Source: Candidatus Saccharimonadota bacterium (GTDB taxonomy: Bacteria > Patescibacteriota > Saccharimonadia > Saccharimonadales > Saccharimonadaceae). Taken from it: a stretch of 64,000 nt of DNA. Positions 18,101-26,534 of this stretch are shown here, one piece after another. The stretch covers positions 78,470 through 142,469 of the forward strand of contig JAFYKF010000009.1 in the NCBI GenBank assembly GCA_017537745.1, given 5' to 3'. The first letter of the stretch is position 1; each line of letters starts with the position of its first letter. The notes under the pieces are model-generated. The model was not told where the DNA came from. It saw only the letters and a program-made list of their open reading frames with translations, and ran no database searches. The position numbers and the translations under genes were made by a program.

Positions 18101-19020
18101 GGACGAAGATCTGGCGGAATAACTGGGATTACAGTCAAGACCAAATCTTCTGGCCGAATTCCAGCCGCCTGCATACCTTCAAGAGTTTTCAAACGTTTTT
18201 GAATCTTTTTCTCTTTCTGGCCCTTAGCTTCGGCACCTTCAGCACGCAAATCCTCAATCAACTTGTCAAGATCAATCTCGTCAAGCATCTTTTTGATAGC
18301 AGTTGCGCCCATTTCCACCGTAATCAAATCTTCATATTCTTCAGGAAGATTACGATAATCTACTTCGGTAATAACATTGCCCTTCTTAAATGATTCTAGC
18401 AAGCCTTTACGGAATTTATAATCATTCTCAAGCTCCGTTAATTCTTTTTCTTCAGCATCTTCAAGTGCCTTCACGTCAGCATCTTTTGCTTCTTTCTCTT
18501 TCTTGTAGCGCAAAGTGATTGCTTCACGTGCCGCAGCAGTCGTATTTTCAAGCTCACCAAGAATCTTCGTGACTTCGTCAGACTTGACATCTGTCATTAA
18601 ATATGTTGCAAAATAAACTACCTTTTCAATATTTTTAACAGTCATGTCAAGTAGCAAACTAAGTGCCGAAGGAATCCCTCTCATGAACCAAATGTGTGCC
18701 ACCGGCGCAGCAAGAGCAATGTGCCCCATACGCTCACGACGTGTAATCGACTTGGTAACAAGGTTACCTTCCTTGTCGACCGCCGCTTCACGGCTTCTCA
18801 CACCCTTGATTTTAGAATCATGTGGGTTAATATCCTTAGTTGGACCAAAAATCCTTTCACAGAACAAACCGTCCCGTTCTGGTTTTTGAGTCCGATAATT
18901 AATCGTTTCCGGCTTAGTTACTTCACCATAGCTCCAATTCAAAATGTCATCACGACTTGCTACCGACAAACGAATTGAGTCGAAATCTGAAGCGCTAATA
19001 AAATTATCCATCCACGCCAT
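15187..19020 (-). CDS. rpoC: RNA polymerase beta-prime subunit, zinc-free
   Basis: 1277 aa. The catalytic loop is intact ([12 protein letters not shown]), as are [20 protein letters not shown] and [16 protein letters not shown]. Both zinc sites are lost. After [11 protein letters not shown] the four-Cys ribbon is replaced by a Cys-free stretch, and the second site reads [14 protein letters not shown] where four Cys are usual. The start at 19020 (MAWMDNF) has GAGGAG ahead and overlaps nothing; an earlier in-frame start would lie inside rpoB. It is coupled to rpoB. Confidence 0.98.
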   Translation of the reverse strand: [1277 protein letters not shown]

Positions 19021-19021
19021 A

Positions 19022-22000
19022 TTAGAACTCCTCTCCGAGGTCAACAATGCCCTCATCTAATTCTTCGGCCCCCACATCCGTGTCATCTTCCAGGTCATCT
19101 GCCTCTGTTATTTCGATACCCTCCTCTGCCATCATTGCCTCAGCCTCTTCATCATCGAGGTCAAGAATTTCCGGCTTGGTATCTTTTTTATGTTGGTCAT
19201 AAATTGCCGCATCATCTTTGTCTTTTTCAATTTCGCGCGAGGTCTTTTCAATCACATCGCCTGCATCTGCAGATTCACCGTGATCCAAGAGGTCAACCTT
19301 AAGACCAAGACCTTGAAGCTCTTTCACAAGCACGTTAAAGCCTTCTGGGAGTTTTGGCCCCTCAATTGGCTCGTGTTTGATGATTGCTTCATAAGCCTTC
19401 GCACGTCCATAAACGTCATCTGACTTAATGGTCAACATTTCCTGCAAGGTTGTAGCTGCACCATAAGCCTCAAGTGCCCAGACCTCCATTTCCCCAAACC
19501 GCTGGCCACCATTTTGTGCCTTACCACCTAGCGGCTGTTGTGTCACCATCGTGTAAGGACCAGTTGAACGGGCATGAATCTTATCTTCCACCATGTGGTG
19601 AAGCTTAAGCATGTGCATCACACCGACAGAAGTTCTTTCATTAAACGGCTCACCAGTAAGACCATCGTAAAGTTGAATTCTACCATCACGTGAGAAACCT
19701 GCTTTCTCGAGTTCATCACTAATCACTTCATCAGGTACACCGTTAAATGATGGCGTTGCCACTGTATAGCCAAGTGCTCTTGCTGCCATACCAAGGTGGG
19801 TTTCAAACAACTGTCCGAGGTTCATACGGCTTGGCACGCCCATTGGTGACAAAACGATATCAATCGGTGTACCGTCTGCCATAAATGGCATATCTTCCAC
19901 TGGAAGCACTCTGGATACCACACCTTTGTTACCATGACGACCAGCCAACTTATCGCCTACGCCGATTTTGCGCATCTCTGCCACGAAAATCTTGATTTGC
20001 ATAATCACGCCAGCTTTTAATTCATGACCTTGTTCACGAGTGTAGATACGTACATCCACAACCTTGCCAGTCGAAGAACCGTTCATACGAATTGAGGTAT
20101 CGCGTACATCCTTAGCCTTTTCACCGAAGATTGCACGGAGCAAACGCTCTTCGCTTGAAAGCTCTTGTTCACCCTTTGGCGTAATCTTACCAACTAGGAT
20201 ATCACCATTCTTTACCTCAGCACCAACAGTCACGATACCATCTTCACCAAGATGCCTCAATGAATGTTCAGATACATTTGGAATATCGCGCGTCACTTGC
20301 TCTGGGCCAAGCTTAGTCTCACGCACTTCAACGTCAAAATCCTTAATATTAATGGATGTCAAAGTGTCATCCTCAACCAAACGATTCGAAATTACGATTG
20401 CGTCATCCATGTTGTAACCACGCCACGGCATAAATGCAACTAGCAAATCACGTCCAAGCGCAAGCTCGCCATTGTGAATCGAGGCACCTTCAATAAGAGT
20501 GTCGCCTTTTTTCACTTTTTGTCCACGAGCCACAACACAGCGTTGATTGTAACAACGATCATCATTGGTCTTTTCAAAATGTTGCAACTTGTATTCTTTA
20601 TCACCGCCCTTATCGTAAGTTACAATTACCGATACGCCATCGGCTTTCTTCACCACGCCAGTTCCCTCAGCAGTAATTAGCTGTGAAGTGTTCTTAGCGA
20701 CTTCACGCTCAATACCAGTACCAACGATTGGATTATCCTGACGAAGCAAAGGCACTGCCTGTTTCTGCATTGCGCAAGCCATGAGCGAGCGGTCAACACG
20801 GTTTTTCTCAACAAATGGAATCAATGACGCTGAAACGCCCAAAATTTCCTTATGGGCCGCATCAATATGGGTAACTCTTTTTGCTTCCACATGTGCTGGC
20901 GCTCCATGCACACGAGCCGATACCCAATCTTCTACAAATTTACCATTCTTGTCTAGCTTCACTGATGCATCGGCGATAATCATATCGTTTTCAGTTTCGG
21001 CATCAACATAAACAATCTCATCCGTCACTTTACCGTTCTTAACTACACGATATGGAGCCTCAATGAAACCATATTTATTAATACGAGCATAGGTTGCAAA
21101 GTTCAACACCAAACCCACGTTACCACCTTCCGGTGTTTCTACGGTACAAATACGACCATAGTGAGTTGGGTGAGCATCACGCACATCAAACCCTGCACGT
21201 TCACGCGTCAAACCACCAGGACCCATTGAAGACAAACGCCTCTTGTGAGCAAGCTCTGAAAATGGGTTAACTTCATCCATTAACTGCGAAAGTTGTGAGG
21301 TAGAAAAGAATTCCTTTACCGCAGCCACTACTGGACGAGCATTCAAAAGTTGTGATGGTGTAACATCAGCTGGGTTTGCCATTGACATCCGGTCAAGAAT
21401 GTTACGTTGCAAACGAAGCATACCAAGACGGAATTGTCTTTGTACCAACTCACCGACCAACTTCACCCGACGATTCGAAAGCGAATCGATATCGTCTGGC
21501 GCTTCCTGAGTATTGTTAAGTCGGATAATTTCCGAGATAATCGCTACCAAGTCAGCCATTTGAAGCGTACGATATTGTGGTTTGTTTGGAGCATCAAGCT
21601 TAAGTCTACGATTAATCTTAAAACGCCCAACCTCAGAATAATCATAACGCTTTGGATCAAAGAACATTCGCTCAATCATTGATTTTGCGTTCTCAACCGT
21701 AGCAAGATCACCTGGACGAATACGACGGTAAACTTCCAACAAAGCTTCGCCTTGACTTGAAGTTGTGTCCTTTTCAAGCGTCGTATCAATATATTTAGTA
21801 TCACCAACGTCAACTTTTTCAAAGCTCTTTTTGATGTCAGACTTGCTCATACCAAGAGCTCGGAGGAATGTTGTAATTGGGAGCTTGCGGCGGCGGTCAA
21901 TTTTCACATTGATCGAACCGTTCACCGCAGTTTCAAACTCTAGCCACGCACCACGACCAGGAATAATCTTAGCGCCATAATAGCGCCTCACTCCGATCGT

Positions 22001-22492
22001 TTCAGCGTTAAAGAATACACCAGCAGAACGAATCAACTGCGAAACAATTACACGCTCTGTACCGTTAATCACAAAAGTTGCACGCTCGGTCATCCAAGGA
22101 TAATCACCAAAGTAAATATCCTGTTCTTTCTTTTCGCCCGTAACTTTGTTTTCGAGTTCCACCAAGACATGTAGCGGTGCCTCGTAAGTCGCCAAATTGT
22201 ACTTTGCAACTTGCTCAGTCTCCTTTGGCTCTTTAAAATAATAATCTTTAAACCGAAGAGACAATTTTTGACCCGTATAGTCATCTATCGGGTTTAGTTC
22301 GGCAAAAACTTCTCTCAGGCCATTTTTGACAAAGTCATCCCAACTATCCTTTTGATGTGCAATCAAATCAGGAATTGGGAGAGCTTGGTCACCTTCGGTG
22401 AAAAATACTCTCTCACCTACCTTTTTTGTTGTAGCCATTCTACCTCTTTTTTTAGTGTTGTTATTAATCTTAGCGCCGAAGATTACTGCCAT
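19022..22492 (-). CDS. rpoB: RNA polymerase beta subunit
   Basis: 1156 aa. Recognised by SSMGPGGLTRERAGFDVRD and HPTHYGRICTVETPEG in the rifampicin region, GRHGNKGVVS, and GKAQNGGQRFGEMEVWALEA at the C terminus. The tail is very acidic. A TTG at 22507 is in frame, but AGAGG sits just ahead of the ATG at 22492, which is preferred. It starts an rpoB-rpoC unit with a leader of about 60 bases. Confidence 0.98.
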   Translation of the reverse strand: MAVIFGAKINNNTKKRGRMATTKKVGERVFFTEGDQALPIPDLIAHQKDSWDDFVKNGLREVFAELNPIDDYTGQKLSLRFKDYYFKEPKETEQVAKYNLATYEAPLHVLVELENKVTGEKKEQDIYFGDYPWMTERATFVINGTERVIVSQLIRSAGVFFNAETIGVRRYYGAKIIPGRGAWLEFETAVNGSINVKIDRRRKLPITTFLRALGMSKSDIKKSFEKVDVGDTKYIDTTLEKDTTSSQGEALLEVYRRIRPGDLATVENAKSMIERMFFDPKRYDYSEVGRFKINRRLKLDAPNKPQYRTLQMADLVAIISEIIRLNNTQEAPDDIDSLSNRRVKLVGELVQRQFRLGMLRLQRNILDRMSMANPADVTPSQLLNARPVVAAVKEFFSTSQLSQLMDEVNPFSELAHKRRLSSMGPGGLTRERAGFDVRDAHPTHYGRICTVETPEGGNVGLVLNFATYARINKYGFIEAPYRVVKNGKVTDEIVYVDAETENDMIIADASVKLDKNGKFVEDWVSARVHGAPAHVEAKRVTHIDAAHKEILGVSASLIPFVEKNRVDRSLMACAMQKQAVPLLRQDNPIVGTGIEREVAKNTSQLITAEGTGVVKKADGVSVIVTYDKGGDKEYKLQHFEKTNDDRCYNQRCVVARGQKVKKGDTLIEGASIHNGELALGRDLLVAFMPWRGYNMDDAIVISNRLVEDDTLTSINIKDFDVEVRETKLGPEQVTRDIPNVSEHSLRHLGEDGIVTVGAEVKNGDILVGKITPKGEQELSSEERLLRAIFGEKAKDVRDTSIRMNGSSTGKVVDVRIYTREQGHELKAGVIMQIKIFVAEMRKIGVGDKLAGRHGNKGVVSRVLPVEDMPFMADGTPIDIVLSPMGVPSRMNLGQLFETHLGMAARALGYTVATPSFNGVPDEVISDELEKAGFSRDGRIQLYDGLTGEPFNERTSVGVMHMLKLHHMVEDKIHARSTGPYTMVTQQPLGGKAQNGGQRFGEMEVWALEAYGAATTLQEMLTIKSDDVYGRAKAYEAIIKHEPIEGPKLPEGFNVLVKELQGLGLKVDLLDHGESADAGDVIEKTSREIEKDKDDAAIYDQHKKDTKPEILDLDDEEAEAMMAEEGIEITEADDLEDDTDVGAEELDEGIVDLGEEF

Positions 22493-22560
22493 GTTTTCCT
22501 CTGACAAGTCGCCAGCTCGCCCATAGTATTAAAAACAAGGCACACCACTTCTTATAACCA

Positions 22561-22589
22561 ATTATATATCAGCATTCCAAAAAAATCAA
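22561..22589 (-). promoter_or_regulatory. promoter of rpoBC
   Basis: TTGATT (22584-22589), 17-base spacer, TATAAT (22561-22566), reading towards rpoB. Confidence 0.75.
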
Positions 22590-22618
22590 TAGAAATTTAA
22601 CAACAAATTAACAAATAA

Positions 22619-23071
22619 TTATATGTCCAAATCGTCCAAATCAGCTAACTCTGCACGGGTTTTTTCAGCAAGATCGGAAGTCTCCTCAGACGGCTCTTCC
22701 TCATCTTCGACTTCTTCTTCAACCTCGGCCTCTTCGGCCTCTTCCGGCTCTTCAGCAGGAGCTTCTTCTTCAGCCTTTGACTCTGGCGCTGGAGCTTTGC
22801 GCCTCTCGCGCGGCTCACCATCTTCATCAGTGTTGACAATCTTCAAATTATAGCGCGCATCTTGCTTGGTGCCAAGCGCCCTAAGAAGCATTCTAATAGA
22901 TTGCGCCGTCACACCGCGCTTACCAATCACTCTACCTACATCTTCTGGATCAACGGTAAGCGACAGCAAAACGCCTTTCTCATCAATTTTTCGGTCCACC
23001 GATACTTTATCTGGATTGTTGACTAAGGTTTTTACGATATATTCTACGAATTGTTGGTCAATAGTAGCCAT
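22619..23071 (-). CDS. khpA: KH-domain RNA-binding protein KhpA with acidic tail
   Basis: 150 aa. Residues 1-80 are the single KH domain of KhpA/YlqC, with the GKRG loop in VGRVIGKRGVTAQSIR. In other bacteria KhpA works with KhpB on small RNAs and cell-wall genes. Residues 90-150 form a long Glu/Ala/Pro tail not present in the standard ~80-aa protein. rpsP lies upstream, the usual partner, separated here by a probable small RNA on the opposite strand. A TGTTATAAT extended -10 box lies upstream. Confidence 0.9.
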   Translation of the reverse strand: MATIDQQFVEYIVKTLVNNPDKVSVDRKIDEKGVLLSLTVDPEDVGRVIGKRGVTAQSIRMLLRALGTKQDARYNLKIVNTDEDGEPRERRKAPAPESKAEEEAPAEEPEEAEEAEVEEEVEDEEEPSEETSDLAEKTRAELADLDDLDI

Positions 23072-23177
23072 AATTTCTCCATTGTTAAAGTTATTTAAAA
23101 ATATTATAACACAACTTGTAAAGTAAACATACCATTTTGGTGTGGAAAACTATTTCAAAAAAAGTGCAGATTTTCTA

Positions 23178-23206
23178 TTGACAGCTCCTAAGTGCTCATG
23201 TATAAT
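23178..23206 (+). promoter_or_regulatory. consensus promoter of small RNA
   Basis: TTGACA (23178-23183), exactly 17 bases, TATAAT (23201-23206). A perfect sigma70 consensus with no protein gene downstream on this strand. Confidence 0.85.
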
Positions 23207-23212
23207 AAAACA

Positions 23213-23309
23213 TAAGCTAACTAACTGCGAGTCAGCTTGAAAAGTTACAAACACAAAAAGTTGAGAGCTTGTATATGTCTAAAAAATCACCTCGTTGCGG
23301 TGATTTTTT
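23213..23309 (+). ncRNA. candidate structured small RNA
   Basis: About 97 bases between a perfect promoter and an intrinsic terminator (aaaaaatcacc / ggtgatttttt, 23281-23309). Possible structure: closing pairs ACATA/TATGT and AGCT/AGCT, and an inner hairpin AAGCT..AGCTT. No open frame of useful length is present. SRP RNA, 6S, tmRNA and RNase P signatures were looked for and not seen. It lies antisense to the rpsP-khpA direction. The identity is unknown. Confidence 0.65.
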
Positions 23310-23315
23310 GGTGAT

Positions 23316-23345
23316 AAAAAAGACCCCCTTAACTGGGGGTCTTTT
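23316..23345 (-). terminator. terminator after rpsP
   Basis: AAAAGACCCCC / GGGGGTCTTTT around a 6-base loop. Perfect, usable in both directions, directly after the rpsP stop. Confidence 0.9.
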
Positions 23346-23729
23346 CTATGCCTCAGCTGGCGCTTCCTCAGCAGGAGCTGCCTCAGCTGGCGCTTCAGAC
23401 GCCGGAGCTTCCTCTTTTGGCTGATTTTTACGAAGTTTATCGGCATGTTTAGCCTTAACAGACTTCGCTGGAGCTTTTTTATACCAATCTGGTAGTTTGA
23501 TGCCATTCTTTTCAAGAATGAGCGCTACACGAGAAGATGGATGAGCACCATTTTTTAGATATTTGTTTACCGCCTCTTTATCAAGGACGAGCGCCTTGGT
23601 GGCTGGGTTGTAATTACCGACCTCAGCTACAACGCGCCCAGACAAAGGGTGACGCTGCGCTTCTTGGACGATTATCCGATACATCGGGAGATGTGATCGG
23701 CCATTACGCTGCATACGAATCGCAAGCAT
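23346..23729 (-). CDS. rpsP: 30S ribosomal protein bS16
   Basis: 127 aa. The core MLAIRMQRNGRSHLPMYRII and GNYNPATKALVLDKEAVNKYLKNGA match bS16, usually about 80-90 aa. The remaining ~40 residues are a Lys-rich segment and an EAPAEA-type repeat tail. Similar low-complexity tails occur on khpA, rpsE, rplQ and nusB in this window. Confidence 0.96.
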   Translation of the reverse strand: MLAIRMQRNGRSHLPMYRIIVQEAQRHPLSGRVVAEVGNYNPATKALVLDKEAVNKYLKNGAHPSSRVALILEKNGIKLPDWYKKAPAKSVKAKHADKLRKNQPKEEAPASEAPAEAAPAEEAPAEA

Positions 23730-23787
23730 ATTTTCTCCTTAAAATTAATAACCATCCAATTATAACACAACTTTTACAAAAAAGAAA

Positions 23788-23808
23788 GGGGGAGCCTCAC
23801 GGCTCCCC
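23788..23808 (-). terminator. terminator with the gene's stop codon in its loop
   Basis: GGGGAGCC and GGCTCCCC pair around a 5-base loop containing the TGA of the gene at 23797. A T-rich tract follows on the minus strand. Confidence 0.82.
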
Positions 23809-24408
23809 ACGATTCTCTTCCTTTTTGAGGAGAACTGATTCCTTCTGTTTGGTATTCATGATACGCAGCACACCCTGCATGGACATGCGGCGATGCTCGC
23901 GCATCACTTTCTGAAGCTCGTTCCAGAACAGACGCCGATTCTCGTCGTCATGGAAGATGACTACGGGGCTCCGGTAAGGCTTATCTAGAAGCGGCTTGCC
24001 TTCATGGTCCACAACCGCCTCACAGTCAAACGTGAGCCAATCGATAAACTTTTCGGGTTCCACCGTCCGCAGCCCATCACGAGCCAAAGCTTCATTCAGC
24101 TCATTCACGAGGCTCAAACACCGCGCATAACAGCCGATGGGCTTTTTGAAATTCCTACCAACAGCACAGTCCAGCTTCTTAAAACCTTCTTCGAGCGTCC
24201 GAAAAGACGCCTGATCACAACGCGCTCCCTTCAGGAAACGCTCAGAGAAATACCGTTTAACTTTCGATGAAATTTCCGTCAGCGGCACATCGTACTGCAG
24301 CCAGAGATTCATCTCGTATTGTGCCTTCCGGACCTTAGCGAGCTTATTGATTGCCGAGCCAACGCCAGCAAACAAGTCTTTCACTATGTCTTCATACTCT
24401 CTTGCCAT
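23797..24408 (-). CDS. unknown protein, second gene of a two-gene operon
   Basis: 203 aa; I do not recognise the family. It is charged and mostly helical in appearance, without membrane segments. Visible features are a Cys-containing middle (CDQASF, KLDCAV, CYARCLSL) and a basic C terminus. It follows the gene at 24413 with a 4-base gap, so the two are probably functional partners. GC content and codon use are closer to the HD genes at 7 and 12 kb than to the ribosomal genes. Its terminator overlaps its last codons. Confidence 0.72.
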   Translation of the reverse strand: MAREYEDIVKDLFAGVGSAINKLAKVRKAQYEMNLWLQYDVPLTEISSKVKRYFSERFLKGARCDQASFRTLEEGFKKLDCAVGRNFKKPIGCYARCLSLVNELNEALARDGLRTVEPEKFIDWLTFDCEAVVDHEGKPLLDKPYRSPVVIFHDDENRRLFWNELQKVMREHRRMSMQGVLRIMNTKQKESVLLKKEENRGEP

Positions 24409-24412
24409 TATT

Positions 24413-24865
24413 TCACCCCTTCACCACATGATTGGCAGATGTCTGGCTCTTGCGCATGAATTTCCGTTCCAAACTCTGAAGCGGAACGATTTTACCCTGA
24501 GAAAGCAGCTTCTTCGCCTCACGAACATAATGTTTTCTCCGGTCCGCATTATGCAAAAGACCGAGCAAATTCATCGGCTCCGTGATTTGCGGAAGCTCCC
24601 TCTGGGCGCAAATGGCATTGATTTTGTCAACGTTTGCGTTGAATTGGTCCAAAAGTCCATAAATGACAGAATAGAGATTTTCCATCGACCCCTTGTGTTC
24701 TTTCTCAAAATTCTGATCGGCCCTCTGGGTATGATTGGTATTTCTGAGACAATCACGAAGCCAAATCTTCGCCTTATAATCAGAAGCGCAATTAATCAAC
24801 TTCAAAACCGTCTCCCAGTATTCCAATGCCTCCTGAGGAACCTTATGCTTGTTTGGAATGTTCAT
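24413..24865 (-). CDS. unknown protein, first gene of a two-gene operon
   Basis: 150 aa; family not recognised. Soluble and helical in appearance, with many Asn/Lys/Arg residues. ATG at 24865 is chosen because GGGGGAG lies seven bases ahead; the in-frame ATG at 24883 would place this site inside the gene. A near-consensus promoter (24904-24932) precedes it. Sequence style resembles the partner gene at 23797. Confidence 0.72.
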   Translation of the reverse strand: MNIPNKHKVPQEALEYWETVLKLINCASDYKAKIWLRDCLRNTNHTQRADQNFEKEHKGSMENLYSVIYGLLDQFNANVDKINAICAQRELPQITEPMNLLGLLHNADRRKHYVREAKKLLSQGKIVPLQSLERKFMRKSQTSANHVVKG

Positions 24866-24903
24866 AGCGTATCTCCCCCTCAAAAAATAATACCTACAAA
24901 AAA

Positions 24904-24932
24904 ATTATAACATACTCAAGCTAAAAAGTCAA
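24904..24932 (-). promoter_or_regulatory. promoter of two-gene unknown operon
   Basis: TTGACT (24927-24932), 17-base spacer, TATAAT (24904-24909). Confidence 0.8.
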
Positions 24933-24938
24933 ACGCAC

Positions 24939-25676
24939 TTATTTCTTCGTGTTTTTCTGCCGCTTTTTATAAACCTTCACTGCCTCACGCGCCGCTTCAG
25001 TTTGCGCATCCTGTTTCGAATGGCCCGCCCCCATCGCAACCATCTTATCATTCACAAAAATCCCTACCTGGAACATCTTATCATGATCCGGCCCCTCCTC
25101 ATGCAAAGTGTGATAAACCGGCGTTGCCCCATCCAATTTCTGCGCCAATTCCTGCACATAAGATTTCGCATCACGCCAAGTTCCCTCTTCGATTATTTCA
25201 TCAATCTTTACAATAATATGTTTATAAATAAAATCCTTCGCCACATCATAGCCCTGATCCAAATAAATCGCACCAATCACAGCCTCAAAACAATCTGCCA
25301 TAATTACATCATGTGCCCGCTCCAAGCCCTTTTTCTCTCCATGAGACAAACGCACCAGTGGCTCATATCCCAAGGCATACCCAGAATCGCCAATCGATTC
25401 AGTCCGCACCAAAGCCGAACGCAGTGCCGTCATTACACCCTCAGGCTCATCATAATTTCGATACAAAAAATCCGACGTTACGAGTTCTAGCACCGCATCA
25501 CCAAGAAATTCCAACCTTTCATTATGGGCTCGTACTGTTGCCCGATGCTCATTGACATAACTCCGGTGAGTTAACGCCGTCACCAAAAGCGAAATGTCAT
25601 TAAAATCAAATCCCAATTTCTCGCGCGCAAATTCTTGATAAGGCGCCACATCAATATTCTTTATGCTTTCTTTCAT
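24939..25676 (-). CDS. rnc: ribonuclease III
   Basis: Double-strand RNA endonuclease, 245 aa. The catalytic domain shows HRSYVNE, the signature NERLEFLGDAVLELV and DCFEAVIGAIYLDQG. The double-stranded RNA-binding domain starts near residue 165 (DAKSYVQELAQ) and ends SKQDAQTEAAREAVK. ATG at 25676 is six bases after a TATAAT box and has no ribosome site, so the mRNA is probably leaderless. A GTG five codons upstream overlaps the box. Confidence 0.97.
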   Translation of the reverse strand: MKESIKNIDVAPYQEFAREKLGFDFNDISLLVTALTHRSYVNEHRATVRAHNERLEFLGDAVLELVTSDFLYRNYDEPEGVMTALRSALVRTESIGDSGYALGYEPLVRLSHGEKKGLERAHDVIMADCFEAVIGAIYLDQGYDVAKDFIYKHIIVKIDEIIEEGTWRDAKSYVQELAQKLDGATPVYHTLHEEGPDHDKMFQVGIFVNDKMVAMGAGHSKQDAQTEAAREAVKVYKKRQKNTKK

Positions 25677-25682
25677 AGCTTT

Positions 25683-25688
25683 ATTATA
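25683..25688 (-). promoter_or_regulatory. -10 box, leaderless rnc
   Basis: TATAAT six bases before the rnc ATG. Confidence 0.65.
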
Positions 25689-25712
25689 CACTTTTTTAGC
25701 ACAAAATAAACC

Positions 25713-26534
25713 CTAAAAATCGCCAGCCCGCACCCGTTTTTTGGCAATTAGCATCAGCTTTTCAATATCTTCATATTCTATTAAATTAAGAGCTTCCGCA
25801 AAAGGAAACCATTGTATCCCCTTCATCCATTTTTCACCCATCGGACGCTCCTTGACATCCATTGCCTGTACCAAATAAATTTGTGTTGTCATCAATACCA
25901 ATTTGTCCGCCCGACGGTATTTAAAATGAATTTTACCAAGCCAAGACAAGACGTTCACGTTCTTAAGGCCAGTTTCTTCCTCAATTTCACGCCGAGCTGT
26001 CATTTTGGCCGTCTCACCGGGCTCAATATGCCCTTTTGGAATAGTCCAACGCCCTTTTGAATCCTGAATCAACAAAACCTCTATATCCTTCTCATCCGAC
26101 GTCATGCGAAAAACTATCCCACCAGAAGTAGGTTCACGCACAATTTCTTGAATAGGAACTTTTTTGCGAAAAACCGCTGAAGTCAGCTTCTTAAAAGGTG
26201 ACTCTTTCACCTCGTCTTCGGTCGGCAAAGCCTCCGGCACTTTCAATCTAGCCGTACGTGGCTCAGCCTCTTCTTGCAAGTGCGCCGAAGCCACGCGTTG
26301 ATTCATCGCCCGCGCCTTTGCTTCTCGTAACCGTTGTTGGTTAGCAAGAAGTAACCTACGCCTGCGCTCCGCTTGCTCCCTCAGCCGCTGGTTCACCAGC
26401 CTCTGTCGCTCCATCATCTGTCGCTGATTCAACTTCTGTTGATTCAGCTTCTGCTGGTTTAGCTTTTTTTGCTGATTTTGCTCGTTCGCTATGTTCCTCA
26501 CCGCCTTTTCCAGCGGATTTGTTTCTTGGTTCAT
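25713..26534 (-). CDS. Nudix hydrolase with long coiled N-terminal region
   Basis: 273 aa. The C-terminal ~150 residues are a Nudix domain with the full box [20 protein letters not shown] plus TGL, expected to hydrolyse a nucleoside diphosphate derivative. [12 protein letters not shown] resembles the diadenosine polyphosphate hydrolase subgroup. The first ~75 residues are low-complexity Gln/Asn/Arg ([10 protein letters not shown] repeats) and probably a coiled coil. ATG at 26534 is preferred. The first 179 bases overlap the end of nusB in another frame, unusually long for a functional overlap. Confidence 0.88.
   Translation of the reverse strand: MNQETNPLEKAVRNIANEQNQQKKLNQQKLNQQKLNQRQMMERQRLVNQRLREQAERRRRLLLANQQRLREAKARAMNQRVASAHLQEEAEPRTARLKVPEALPTEDEVKESPFKKLTSAVFRKKVPIQEIVREPTSGGIVFRMTSDEKDIEVLLIQDSKGRWTIPKGHIEPGETAKMTARREIEEETGLKNVNVLSWLGKIHFKYRRADKLVLMTTQIYLVQAMDVKERPMGEKWMKGIQWFPFAEALNLIEYEDIEKLMLIAKKRVRAGDF

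Noticed and set aside
23213..23309. SRP RNA, 6S RNA or tmRNA
   Set aside because: Length and missing conserved motifs (for example the SRP GGAA-loop hairpin) do not fit.
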